Assembly: GCA_040255465.1 (NCBI GenBank)
Contig: JBDZVA010000002.1
Coordinates: 806,001-870,000, forward strand
DNA length: 64,000 bases
Origin: UBA5793 sp040255465
GTDB taxonomy: Bacteria; Planctomycetota; Phycisphaerae; Phycisphaerales; UBA5793
Direction: 5' to 3'
The notes under the pieces are model-generated. The model was not told the origin of the DNA. It saw only the letters and a program-made list of their open reading frames with translations, and did no database searches. Each line of letters begins with the position of its first letter. The stretch's first letter is position 1. A program made the position numbers and the translations under genes. Of the stretch, positions 27,029 to 35,522 are shown in pieces.

Positions 27029-27952
27029 CTACGGCAATCGGACGACGTTGCTCGTGGCGCAGGGGTTGCCATCGACGACGACGAGCTGAATGTAGCCGCC
27101 GCACGCGCCGGAGCCGGCGCGGCCATTTACGTTGCCGCTGCCGTTCCCGGTGCCGATCGTATTAACCACCTGGAGTTGGTTGGTGCCAAGTCCGAGGGTT
27201 GTTCCCGCGCAGGGACCGACGGGGATGGCGTAGCTGCCCGTGGTGCGGGCGTAGAGAATTCCCATCTGCCGACTTGGCGTGGCGTTGCTCCAGGCGACGT
27301 TGATGATGCCGGGGCACTGACCGCCGAGGCGGAGGGTCGGGCCGGAACTGCATGAGGTTATCTCGAACATCATGCGGGCCGCAACGGTATCGGTGCTGTT
27401 GCCGAAGATGGATGAGTTCCATGCCCTCGATGAGTCCGGCAAGCCGTAAGTCGTCGAGATGGCGATGCCGAGCGAGCTGCCATTCAGATCGATCTGCACC
27501 AGGAGATTGCCATTGGCCGGGTCATAGCAGAAGGGGGTCGTGAAGGGAATTCTCATGGAGAAGTGATCAGGCCCCTGCGAGTCAACCGTTCCATGAAATG
27601 ACGCTGAACTCATGACCTGAGTCAACGAGCCGCGCACGTTGCTGGGCAGGTCGGCCGAGAGCCCGCCGGGCGCCTTGTCGGTGTATCCCATTCGAATGAC
27701 CAGGTTGCTAATGATGTAGTCCTCGCCGTTGTAGAACGAGTCGGGCGCAAAGGAGAATGAGTGGATGAGTATTGGCGATGGACCAAACTGTCCGGAGGCA
27801 AAGACCTGCTGGTAGGCGCAGGGCGGGGTCCAGAACGGGATGCCATTCCAGCCGCCATGCGGATGATTCGGATAGACCTGTGCCAGTGCGGATGATGCAC
27901 ACACCGCCACCGCAACCGCCGCTGCGGTCGCCATGTTGTTCATGCGAGACAT
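27029..27952 (-). CDS. Exported paralogue A of a tandem 307-residue family
   Basis: A 307-residue exported protein. The signal peptide is MSRMNNMATAAAVAVAVCAS with cleavage expected near SSALAQ. Residues about 26-200 form a family-specific beta-rich domain with PFWTPPCAYQQVFASGQFG, IHSFSFAPDS, FTTPFCYDPANGNLLVQI and SSRAWNSSIFGN. The last 101 residues are the shared cysteine module ending NPCATSNVVRLP. The exact length is repeated in the two neighbours, so the three arose by duplication. The function is unknown; a surface-displayed or extracellular structural protein is plausible. Confidence 0.82.
   Translation of the reverse strand: MSRMNNMATAAAVAVAVCASSALAQVYPNHPHGGWNGIPFWTPPCAYQQVFASGQFGPSPILIHSFSFAPDSFYNGEDYIISNLVIRMGYTDKAPGGLSADLPSNVRGSLTQVMSSASFHGTVDSQGPDHFSMRIPFTTPFCYDPANGNLLVQIDLNGSSLGIAISTTYGLPDSSRAWNSSIFGNSTDTVAARMMFEITSCSSGPTLRLGGQCPGIINVAWSNATPSRQMGILYARTTGSYAIPVGPCAGTTLGLGTNQLQVVNTIGTGNGSGNVNGRAGSGACGGYIQLVVVDGNPCATSNVVRLP
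27032..27334 (-). other. Shared C-terminal domain, copy 3 (paralogue A)
   Basis: Residues 207-307 of paralogue A, from LRLGGQCPGIINVAW to CATSNVVRLP. It includes GILYARTTGSYAIPVGPC, GTTLGLGTNQLQVVN and GACGGYIQLVVVDGNPC. Confidence 0.8.
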
Positions 27953-28119
27953 ATTTCCACTCTCCAGTCAGATGTTGGGGGCAGTGGTGTCGCGCTGCCA
28001 GCGCGATTTCGCCGCTGTCGCTGTTGAATTCTAGTTGGAGCAGACTCCGCACCAAACGCTTCCGAGGAGGTGGAGTTGCGATCAGGGTGCTTTCCCGGCA
28101 GTGAATTGAGTTAGCCGAA

Positions 28120-29043
28120 TCAGGGCAATTGGACCACGTTGCTCGTGGCGCAAGGAGCGCCGTCGGCCAGGACGAGTTGGATGTAGCCGCCGCACGCGCC
28201 GGAGCCGGCGTGGCCATTGATGCTGCCGGAGCCTTCGCCTGTGTTGACTGTGCTTACAAGCTGGATCTGATTCGCCCCCAGGCCGAGCTCCGTGCCGGCG
28301 CACGGCCCTCCCGGCACCACAAAGCGACCCGCATTGCGGGCATAGAGAATGCCCATGGACTGGTTGGGCGTTGCACCGCTCCACGCGACGTTGATTTCAC
28401 CGGGACAGCGGCCGTCGAGTGTCAGCATCGGGCCGCCACATGACGTCGTCACAAACATCATGCGCGTTGCCGTGGTGTCAGCGTTGTTGCCGAATGTGAA
28501 GGAGTTCCAGGCGCGCGAAGCGTCCGGCATGCCGGAACAGGACGACGTACTGATGGCGATGAGCGTCGTATTGACGGTTCGGATCTCGACGAGCAGGTTG
28601 CCATTGGCCGGGTCATAGCAGAACGGTGTCGTAAACGCGAACGACAGCGAGAAGTAGTCGCCGCCGCCGTAGTCGAGGGTTCCGGCGCAATTGAGTTTGT
28701 TGAACACCTCGCTCATCGGGCCACGCGGATTGGCGGAGAGATCGGGCGATAGTTGGCCGGGCTGTTTGTCGGAGTAGCCAAGGCGAATCCGCACCTGATC
28801 GAGCGTGTACTCTTCGCCGTTGTGGGTCGGCGAGGGCGCAAAGGCCACTGAGTGAATCTCGATGGGAGCGGTGCCAAACTGCGCCGCAGCGAAGACCTGC
28901 TGGTACGTACACTCATCCGTCCAGAAGGGCATGGAGTTCCAGCGTTCGTGGCCGCGACTCGGGTAGAGCTGCGCGAGTGCCGGTGACGCCAACGCCGCAG
29001 CCGCGACACCGATCGCCACTGTCATTTGAATGATACGGGACAT
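28120..29043 (-). CDS. Exported paralogue B of a tandem 307-residue family
   Basis: The middle copy of the triplet, also 307 residues. The signal peptide is MSRIIQMTVAIGVAAAALAS with ALAQ before the mature LYPSRGHERWNSMPFWTDEC. Family landmarks are kept: CTYQQVFAAAQFGTAPIEIHS, GPMSEVFN, FTTPFCYDPANGNLLVEI and DASRAWNSFTFGN. It differs most from its neighbours in the segment IRTVNTTLIAISTSSCSG, which has an extra cysteine. The C-terminal shared module ends APCATSNVVQLP. No clear hairpin terminator follows its stop, unlike the two flanking copies. Confidence 0.82.
   Translation of the reverse strand: MSRIIQMTVAIGVAAAALASPALAQLYPSRGHERWNSMPFWTDECTYQQVFAAAQFGTAPIEIHSVAFAPSPTHNGEEYTLDQVRIRLGYSDKQPGQLSPDLSANPRGPMSEVFNKLNCAGTLDYGGGDYFSLSFAFTTPFCYDPANGNLLVEIRTVNTTLIAISTSSCSGMPDASRAWNSFTFGNNADTTATRMMFVTTSCGGPMLTLDGRCPGEINVAWSGATPNQSMGILYARNAGRFVVPGGPCAGTELGLGANQIQLVSTVNTGEGSGSINGHAGSGACGGYIQLVLADGAPCATSNVVQLP
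28123..28425 (-). other. Shared C-terminal domain, copy 4 (paralogue B)
   Basis: The last 101 residues of paralogue B: RCPGEINVAWSGATPNQSMG, ILYARNAGRFVVPGGPC, GTELGLGANQIQLVS, GACGGYIQLVLADGAPC and SNVVQLP. Confidence 0.8.
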
Positions 29044-29225
29044 GATGCGATCTCCGCTGGAGTCAGGCGAACTGCCGCGGCGTTTGCCCAGCGCGAATCG
29101 GCCGCGTTCGCCATCCTCATGCTACATGATTCGGCGATGAAGTCGCGCTTCAATCGCGCCACACGCGATGAATCGCGGTCGTTTCCCCGACCAACCCACA
29201 TCTGAACGACGTGAGCAGCGGTCGA

Positions 29226-29261
29226 AAAACAGAGCAACCTCGACCCAAAGGCTGAGGTTGC
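29226..29261 (-). terminator. Terminator after the third 307-residue paralogue
   Basis: An 8-bp perfect stem (29234-29241 with 29254-29261) has a 12-nt loop. On the minus strand it is followed by TCTGTTTTTC. The arm GCAACCTC matches the stem of the terminator at 26953, suggesting it was copied with the gene. Confidence 0.7.
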
Positions 29262-29303
29262 CCCGAAAGAGTGACTCCCGCTCAGTGGATGCGGGCTGGA
29301 TGA

Positions 29304-30227
29304 CTATGGCAACTGAGCGACGTTGCTCGTAGCGCACGGATTGCCATCGACGACGACAAGCTGGATGTAGCCGCCGCAAGCGCCTGTGCCGGCCCGGCCG
29401 TTGACATTGCCGCTGCCGTTACCGGTTCCGACGGTGTTGACCAATTGGAGTTGGTTGGTGCCAAGTCCGAGGGTTGTTCCCGCACAGGGACCGCCGGGGA
29501 CGACGTAGCTGCCAGTGTTGCGGGCGAAGAGGATGCCCATCTGCCGACTCGGTGTCGCATTGCTCCAGGCGACGTTGATCGTGCCGGGGCACTGACCGCC
29601 GAGGCGGAGTCTCGGGCCCGAAGAGCAGGACGTCAACTCGAACTTGATGCGCTGAGCCACGTTGTCCGCGCCGTTGCCCAGACGAGTTGAGTTGTACGCA
29701 CGCGATGCGTCGGGAATGCCAGCGCACCGGGATGTGCCGATGTACGGCCCGGTGTTGGTCAACCCGATTTCAACGAGGAGATTCCCAGCCGCGGGGTCGT
29801 AGCAGAACGGTGTCGTAAACTGGAAGACCAGCGAGAAATCTTCAGTACCCTGCGAGTTGATGATCGTCGTGTACTGCGACATGTTCAGCACTTCGGTGAG
29901 CGAGCCTCGGGGGTTGTCAGGCAGGTTGGCTGACAGCCCGCCGGGACTTCGATCGGAGTAGCCCACCTTGATAACGAGGTTGTTGAAGACCGCCGATGTT
30001 CCATTGGAGCCGGGATCCGGCGCGAAACTCAGGGAGTGTATCTGAACCGGCGAGTTGCCAAACTGGCTCGCGGCATACACCTGGTGATACGTGCAGACAT
30101 CGGCGCCAAATGGAAGGACGTTGTAGAATACATGAGGCTGATTTGGGAACACTTGGCCAATCGCCGATGAGGCGGTGCAAGAAACCAGCAGGCCTGCCAC
30201 TGCACCGGCGGTGAATAGTCGAGACAT
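29304..30227 (-). CDS. Exported paralogue C of a tandem 307-residue family
   Basis: The promoter-proximal copy, again 307 residues. The signal peptide is MSRLFTAGAVAGLLVSCTAS with cleavage near AIGQ. The mature part keeps the domain pattern VFPNQPHVFYNVLPFGADVC, YHQVYAASQFGNSPVQIHS, LSFAPDPGSNG, FTTPFCYDPAAGNLLVEI and DASRAYNSTRLGN. Its C-terminal module is nearly identical to that of paralogue A, differing at only a few positions, whereas the N-terminal domains differ much more. This points to stronger constraint or gene conversion on the C-terminal part. The start is the ATG at 30227, near AAGGAGAGGT. Confidence 0.83.
   Translation of the reverse strand: MSRLFTAGAVAGLLVSCTASSAIGQVFPNQPHVFYNVLPFGADVCTYHQVYAASQFGNSPVQIHSLSFAPDPGSNGTSAVFNNLVIKVGYSDRSPGGLSANLPDNPRGSLTEVLNMSQYTTIINSQGTEDFSLVFQFTTPFCYDPAAGNLLVEIGLTNTGPYIGTSRCAGIPDASRAYNSTRLGNGADNVAQRIKFELTSCSSGPRLRLGGQCPGTINVAWSNATPSRQMGILFARNTGSYVVPGGPCAGTTLGLGTNQLQLVNTVGTGNGSGNVNGRAGTGACGGYIQLVVVDGNPCATSNVAQLP
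29307..29609 (-). other. Shared C-terminal domain, copy 5 (paralogue C)
   Basis: The last 101 residues of paralogue C: QCPGTINVAWSNATPSRQMG, ILFARNTGSYVVPGGPC, GTTLGLGTNQLQLVN, GACGGYIQLVVVDGNPC and SNVAQLP. Confidence 0.8.
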
Positions 30228-30367
30228 AGTGACCTCTCCTTGTGTGGGACTGACGAGAGGGCCGCGCAGGGTCAGCGCTGTTCTTCCCTCCCGCCGGTGC
30301 CATCCTACCAGAACTCCCAGACTCTCGCAAGGGGCAAACAGGGAATCCTCCGAGGAATGAATAGAAT

Positions 30368-31159
30368 TTGACTCCCGTGATCGACACCCACTGCCATCTC
30401 ACCTTCCCCCAGTACGCCGGCCGTGTGCCTGCGGTCCTCGCCGCAGCCCGGGACCGGGGTGTGGTCGGGGCGATTACCGTCTGTACTACCACTGCCAATG
30501 CCCCCGACTGCCTGCGCCTGGCTGAGGAGTACTCAAATGTCTGGTGCTCTGCGGGCGTGCATCCGCTTCATTCCGATGAACCGGCGGACTGGGCCGCCAT
30601 GCTCGAGGTCGCGCGGGCAGATCGCTGCGTGGCGTTCGGGGAACTTGGATTGGATAAGCACTACGACCGCCCCCCACTGCCTGTTCAGCGCCGCGTGCTC
30701 GCTGAGCAACTGGAGGCAATCAAGGGAAGCGGACTGAACCTGCCAATCATCGTTCACTGCCGCGAGGCGTTCGATGAGCTGCTGCCGATCTTCCGGAGCA
30801 GTGGGCTGGCGGGCGAGCGGTTCGTGTTTCACTGCTTCACGGGCGGCCCGGATGATGCACGCGATGTGCTTGATCTCGGCGCAATGATCAGTTACACCGG
30901 CATCGTGACATTCAAGAATGCCGGAGGCATCCAGGAAGCCGCGCGCCTCACGCCGGCTGATCGGATCATGCTCGAAACGGATGCTCCGTTCCTGACACCC
31001 GAGCCCCATCGCAAGATCTACCCCAACGAGCCACAGTACGCCGCCGACACGGCTCGATTCGTGGCGGAGTTGCGCGGTGAGTCGTGGGAGGCGTTTCATG
31101 AGGCCATCAACGCCAATTCGAGCCGGTTTTTCGGTATTCCGATCGAAGCGTGCGTTTGA
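30368..31159 (+). CDS. TatD family metal-dependent hydrolase (putative DNase)
   Basis: A 263-residue TIM-barrel metallohydrolase. Metal ligands are in IDTHCHLTF (HxH), AFGELGLDKHYD (Glu), IIVHCREAFDELL and FHCFTGG (His), and LETDAPFL (Asp). TatD enzymes are Mg-dependent 3'-5' nucleases and are also linked to D-aminoacyl-tRNA turnover. The start is uncertain: TTG at 30368 has GAGGA nearby, while GTG at 30377 begins directly at the conserved IDTHCH. The gene is divergent from paralogue C and followed by the large membrane protein 80 bp downstream. Confidence 0.92.
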   Translation: MTPVIDTHCHLTFPQYAGRVPAVLAAARDRGVVGAITVCTTTANAPDCLRLAEEYSNVWCSAGVHPLHSDEPADWAAMLEVARADRCVAFGELGLDKHYDRPPLPVQRRVLAEQLEAIKGSGLNLPIIVHCREAFDELLPIFRSSGLAGERFVFHCFTGGPDDARDVLDLGAMISYTGIVTFKNAGGIQEAARLTPADRIMLETDAPFLTPEPHRKIYPNEPQYAADTARFVAELRGESWEAFHEAINANSSRFFGIPIEACV

Positions 31160-31239
31160 GCAGCCCGGTTCGGCGCGCCTCCTGTATAATCGGATGAACG
31201 TGCTGATTTGACGGCGGCCGCGTGGTCGAGGGAAGTGAA

Positions 31240-33912
31240 ATGAGCCGACCGGCTTCACAACTCGAACGGTTGATTGCGCGAACGCGCCGGCGGCTGCTCG
31301 TGGCCGACGCGGTGCGACTTGGCGGGCTGTGGCTGACGGTGTCCGTTGCCGTCGCCGTTTTGCTGACTCTCGTCGATCGATTCACGGCCATTGAGCTTCC
31401 CTGGTGGTTGTTGGCGCTTGTCGCGCTGAGCGGCGCGCCGCTGGCTTGCGCCATCGCGTGGCGGCGGCGGGCGGCGGCACTCGATGCGGCGGTGCTGCTG
31501 GATAAAGACCTGCGCCTTAAGGATCGACTGGGCACCGCGATCGCGGTGCAGTCGATCACTTCCATTGACCACGACAACCCGATGACGCGATGGGTCTATG
31601 AAGATGCCCTGCAGGTAGCGGCTCGCATCGACCCTCGCGCAGCGGCCCGCATCAACTGGCCGATGTCCTGGGGCACGGCCCTGCTGGGCGCCGTCGGTTG
31701 CGCGCTGTTGCTCTGGCTGGTCGAGCCTCGCGATGTGTTCGCCCGACCGGCCCCGACGGCGGGACAGATCGCGGCGCTGGATGCGCGCCAGCGGGCAGCC
31801 GAGTCGCTGCGCCAGCGAGCCGAGCAACTGCGGGCGAATGATCAGAATGACCCACAGGCGACCGAACAGGCCGACTCCGCCGCCAGACAGCAGGCGCTGG
31901 CCACGCTTGATCGACTGGCCCAGCAACTCGACGCCCCTTCAGGCAGTGCCTCCGCCGGGATAAAATCGGCACCATCCAGAACGAGTGATGCCGAACTCTC
32001 GTCGGCGGCGCGCGAGGCGATTGAACTGGCGGACCGTCTTGATCGCGAAGCGCAGATCGAGCGTGAAGCGCAGCGGCGCGCCGCCAAACGCCTGGCTGAC
32101 CTTGAGCCTCCCACCGCGCCGGGCGCGGCGGATGCGTTTTCCAAGTCGCTCAAGGATGGTGACATCGCCGCGGCGACGAAGTGGCTTAAGTCGCTTGAAG
32201 AGCGATTGAACTCGGCACCGCCGGAAGAACAAAAGGCTTTGGCCGACTCCCTGCGCCAGACTGCGGAACAGATTTCCAAGTCGGCACAGCCAAAGGACGC
32301 AAGTGAATCGACGACATCGAAAGATCAGTCGCTGGAAGATCTGGGCCTGACGCCCGAGCAGATCGAAGAGTGGCAGCAGCAGACGCCACCGCTGGACGCC
32401 ATTCGCCGAGAGTTGCAGGATCAGGGACACGATCCGATCGACGCCCAGCAATTGGCCGAGCAGGTGCAGCGTGATCTCGCGGAACGCGCGGCTGAAGAGG
32501 AATCGCGCCGGCAACTCGAAGAGACGGCCAGGCGCGTGTCGGAACTCGCCGACACGATCGATCAGCCGTCGCCGGCCGAGCAGCCAGCGGAAGCGCCGAA
32601 GACTGAACCCGACAGCGGGCCGAAGACGCAGCCGGATTCGCCGCGCGATCCGTCGGCCGCAACTCCATCGGAGCCAACGTCCGAGGAGGGTGAACGCAGC
32701 ACCGATGGTTCCGGTCAGGGTGGCGACGCAAGCGCTCAGCAGGAGGCACCCGACGCCGGCAGCAAGCCGGGTGCGGGCGAGAAGCCGCAGCCAGGCGACA
32801 AGCCGGGCCAGAGCGGGGCTCAGCGGGAGCCGTCCAAGGAAGGAAGCCAGCAGCAGCAGACGACCAAACCTGGTGAGACTGACACACCCAAGAAGGCGGT
32901 CAAGCCCGGAGACGACACCAAGCCTGGCGACACGACCAAACCCGGCGCCGCGCCCACCCCGGGCGAGGCGGGCAAGCCTGTTGAGGGGACGCGGCCCCAG
33001 CCGGGTGAAAAGCCGGCGGAAGCGCCAAAGGCTGAGCCGGGCGGCAAGGAGTCCACCGACCCCGCCGCTGAGCCGAAACCTCGGGATGGTGGAAAGCCCC
33101 AGGCTGAAGGGACACCGCAGCCGGGTGAACAAGGCGAGCCCACCGCTACGGAAGGCGCTTCGCCGCGTCCTGAACCCGGCAGCGGCGCCGAGCCCCCACA
33201 GCCGGAGCCAGGGCAAGGCAAGCCTGAGCCCGGAGCAGCGCCGTCGCCCGGAGAGTCGCCCGAGGGCCAGACACCTGGCACAAGAGTGACTCCGAGCGCT
33301 GATGCGACGGGTAAACCTTCATCGAGCGAAAGTGACGCGCCGGCGAGCGTCGCTGACCGGGTGAAGCGCTTGCGCGACACGCTTGATCAGATCGACCAGT
33401 CAAAGGACGGCGGGGCGCCGCCCAACCAGGAGATTTCGCAGGAGATGCGCGACGCCGCCAAGGAGTTGCTCGAGCAGATGTCGCCTGAAGAGCGCCGGGA
33501 ACTCGAGCAATGGGCGGCGGAGAAAGCGCGTGAGAACGCGAGCGAACGGGCCGGCGGAAGCGATGGATCACCCAAGTCGTTACTCGATCGCACGCTCCCG
33601 ACGCAGGCGGTGGCCAATCCGAGGCTGTTCGAGTACGACACGCAGGATGTCAACCTCTCCAAGCCGGATAAGCCGGCCAATGATCGCGTCATTGCCGAGA
33701 TGTACGGTCCGGATCAGGATCGCCCGCAAGGCGCGATTGATCGGCAGCCGATGAACATCGAACAGATCCGCGAAGCGGCGCAGGCCATCGAGCGAGCATT
33801 GAGTGAGGAAGCCATCCCGGTGCGCTACCGCCCGCTGATCAGCCGATGGGCACGGCGCATCCCCAACGCTGCCGAATCTTCCTCCCCGCCGGCCGAAGCG
33901 CCCAAACCGTAA
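31240..33912 (+). CDS. Large membrane protein with Pro/Gly/Lys/Glu-rich low-complexity region
   Basis: 890 residues from the ATG at 31240, with GAGG eight bases upstream. Three hydrophobic helices lie in the first 165 residues (LGGLWLTVSVAVAVLLTLVD, LPWWLLALVALSGAPLACAI, WGTALLGAVGCALLLWLV), with LLDKDLRLKDRLGTAIAV between the second and third. A long Ala/Arg/Glu-rich coiled-coil region follows, then about 250 residues dominated by KPG, PGEKP and PQPGE units. It ends in a conserved block, RVIAEMYGPDQDRPQGAI and EEAIPVRYRPLISRWARRI. The layout recalls DUF4175-like proteins and planctomycete proteins encoded near MoxR/vWA genes, although none is adjacent here. A cell-envelope role is inferred. 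Confidence 0.75.
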   Translation: MSRPASQLERLIARTRRRLLVADAVRLGGLWLTVSVAVAVLLTLVDRFTAIELPWWLLALVALSGAPLACAIAWRRRAAALDAAVLLDKDLRLKDRLGTAIAVQSITSIDHDNPMTRWVYEDALQVAARIDPRAAARINWPMSWGTALLGAVGCALLLWLVEPRDVFARPAPTAGQIAALDARQRAAESLRQRAEQLRANDQNDPQATEQADSAARQQALATLDRLAQQLDAPSGSASAGIKSAPSRTSDAELSSAAREAIELADRLDREAQIEREAQRRAAKRLADLEPPTAPGAADAFSKSLKDGDIAAATKWLKSLEERLNSAPPEEQKALADSLRQTAEQISKSAQPKDASESTTSKDQSLEDLGLTPEQIEEWQQQTPPLDAIRRELQDQGHDPIDAQQLAEQVQRDLAERAAEEESRRQLEETARRVSELADTIDQPSPAEQPAEAPKTEPDSGPKTQPDSPRDPSAATPSEPTSEEGERSTDGSGQGGDASAQQEAPDAGSKPGAGEKPQPGDKPGQSGAQREPSKEGSQQQQTTKPGETDTPKKAVKPGDDTKPGDTTKPGAAPTPGEAGKPVEGTRPQPGEKPAEAPKAEPGGKESTDPAAEPKPRDGGKPQAEGTPQPGEQGEPTATEGASPRPEPGSGAEPPQPEPGQGKPEPGAAPSPGESPEGQTPGTRVTPSADATGKPSSSESDAPASVADRVKRLRDTLDQIDQSKDGGAPPNQEISQEMRDAAKELLEQMSPEERRELEQWAAEKARENASERAGGSDGSPKSLLDRTLPTQAVANPRLFEYDTQDVNLSKPDKPANDRVIAEMYGPDQDRPQGAIDRQPMNIEQIREAAQAIERALSEEAIPVRYRPLISRWARRIPNAAESSSPPAEAPKP

Positions 33913-33993
33913 GCGTCCGCGGGTCGCTCGCACCGTCTCATCGACTAGACTCCCCTTCCGGCGCCGATACGCGCCCGGGTGGAGGCACTGGAC

Positions 33994-35508
33994 ATGAGTG
34001 GTGGCAAGGCGGATATTGGACTTGTTGGACTGGGCACAATGGGTCAGAACCTGGTGCTCAACATGGCCGACCATGGCTTTCACGTCGCGGTATACAACCG
34101 CAGCGGCGATGTGACGGACGAGTTCTTGAAATCCAATCCATCCACACCCGGCGGGCTGACGGGGTGCAAGTCTTATGGCGAATTCGTCGCAGCGCTCAAG
34201 CCGCCGCGCATCGCCGTGCTGCTCGTTCCAGCGGGAAAGCCCGTTGACAGTGTGACGGATCAACTCATCAGCGCCGGCGTGGCGAAGGACGACCTGATTG
34301 TCGACGCCGGCAACTCGCTCTGGACGGACACGATCCGCCGCGAGCGCGACTATGCCGATCGTCTCAAGTTCTTCGGCTCCGGGGTGAGCGGTGGTTCGGA
34401 AGGCGCCCGGTTTGGGCCCTCGCTCATGGCCGGCGGCGATGCGAAGAGTTGGACGCGCCTCAAGCCGATCTGGGAAGCGATTGCGGCAAAGATCAATCCC
34501 AAGACCGGTCGGCCGCTTGAAGGGGCGCAGCCCGGCAAGCCCGTCAAAGGCGGGGAATCCTGCGCGGCGTACATCGGTTCGGATGGCGCGGGGCACTACG
34601 TGAAGATGGTGCATAACGGCATCGAGTACGCCGACATGCAACTCATCTGCGAAGCCTACTGGCTGTTGAGCACGTTGCTGGAGATGTCTCCGCCGGAGAT
34701 CGGCGATGTTTTTGCGAAGTGGAACAAGGGTGATCTGGACAGCTATCTCATCGAGATCACCGCGGACATCCTGCACCAGAAAGATCCGCAGAAGAAGAGC
34801 ACATGGTTTGTGGATTCAGTGCTCGACGCCGCCGGTCAAAAGGGCACCGGAAAGTGGACGAGTGTGAATGCGCTGGACATGGGCGTCGCTGCGGCGACGA
34901 TCACGGAAGCAGTGTTTGCGCGCATCATCAGCGCCATCAAGGATGAGCGTGTCGGGGCGGCGAAAGAGCTCAAGGGACCAGCCGCGCTCTCCAAACGCGC
35001 GATCGGCCCGCGCGCGGAACTCATCGACGCCATCCGCCAGGCGCTCTACTGCTCCAAGATCTGCGCCTACGCCCAGGGATTCCAACTCATGCGCGAGGCG
35101 CAGAAGGAGTACAAGTGGTCGCTGGACTTCGCCACTATTTCGCGCATCTGGCGCGGCGGGTGCATCATCCGTGCACGGTTTCTTCAGCGCATCGCCTCGG
35201 CGTATGAAGAGCAGGCCGATCTGCCCAACCTCCTGCTCGATCGAACTTTCAAACGGCAAATCAATGCGGGCCAGCAAGCCTGGCGCAAAGTCGTGGCGCT
35301 CGCGGCCACGGCCGGCGTGCCCTGCCCGGCGTTCATGTCCGCGCTCGCGTACTTTGACAGCTATCGATCGAAGCGGTTGCCCGCGAACCTGCTCCAGGCC
35401 CAGCGCGACTACTTCGGCTCGCACACCTACGAGCGCGTCGATCAGCCCCGCGGCCAGTTCTTTCATGTCGACTGGTCCGATCCTGATCGGCCGCAAAAGC
35501 CCGCGTGA
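33994..35508 (+). CDS. gnd: 6-phosphogluconate dehydrogenase (decarboxylating)
   Basis: A 504-residue enzyme of the oxidative pentose phosphate pathway that converts 6-phosphogluconate and NAD(P)+ to ribulose 5-phosphate and CO2. The N-terminal dinucleotide motif is GLVGLGTMGQNLVLNMADHG. Substrate motifs SGVSGGSEGARFGPSLMAGG and GHYVKMVHNGIEYADMQL include the catalytic Lys and the neighbouring His-Asn. The helical C-terminal domain ends with RTYERVD-like and FFHVDW sequence typical of long dimeric enzymes. The ATG at 33994 has GGAGG eight bases upstream. No zwf or pgl gene is near. Confidence 0.96.
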   Translation: MSGGKADIGLVGLGTMGQNLVLNMADHGFHVAVYNRSGDVTDEFLKSNPSTPGGLTGCKSYGEFVAALKPPRIAVLLVPAGKPVDSVTDQLISAGVAKDDLIVDAGNSLWTDTIRRERDYADRLKFFGSGVSGGSEGARFGPSLMAGGDAKSWTRLKPIWEAIAAKINPKTGRPLEGAQPGKPVKGGESCAAYIGSDGAGHYVKMVHNGIEYADMQLICEAYWLLSTLLEMSPPEIGDVFAKWNKGDLDSYLIEITADILHQKDPQKKSTWFVDSVLDAAGQKGTGKWTSVNALDMGVAAATITEAVFARIISAIKDERVGAAKELKGPAALSKRAIGPRAELIDAIRQALYCSKICAYAQGFQLMREAQKEYKWSLDFATISRIWRGGCIIRARFLQRIASAYEEQADLPNLLLDRTFKRQINAGQQAWRKVVALAATAGVPCPAFMSALAYFDSYRSKRLPANLLQAQRDYFGSHTYERVDQPRGQFFHVDWSDPDRPQKPA

Positions 35509-35522
35509 CGGCGAACGAACGC

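Noticed and set aside
32880..33180. Possible DNA tandem repeat array or CRISPR-like repeats
   Set aside because: The periodicity comes from a low-complexity protein-coding sequence with imperfect units and no spacers, so it is not a CRISPR array.
31939..33216. Minus-strand frame of 425 codons antisense to the Pro/Gly-rich membrane protein
   Set aside because: It mirrors the low-complexity region, giving Arg/Leu-rich nonsense, and lacks any recognisable motif.
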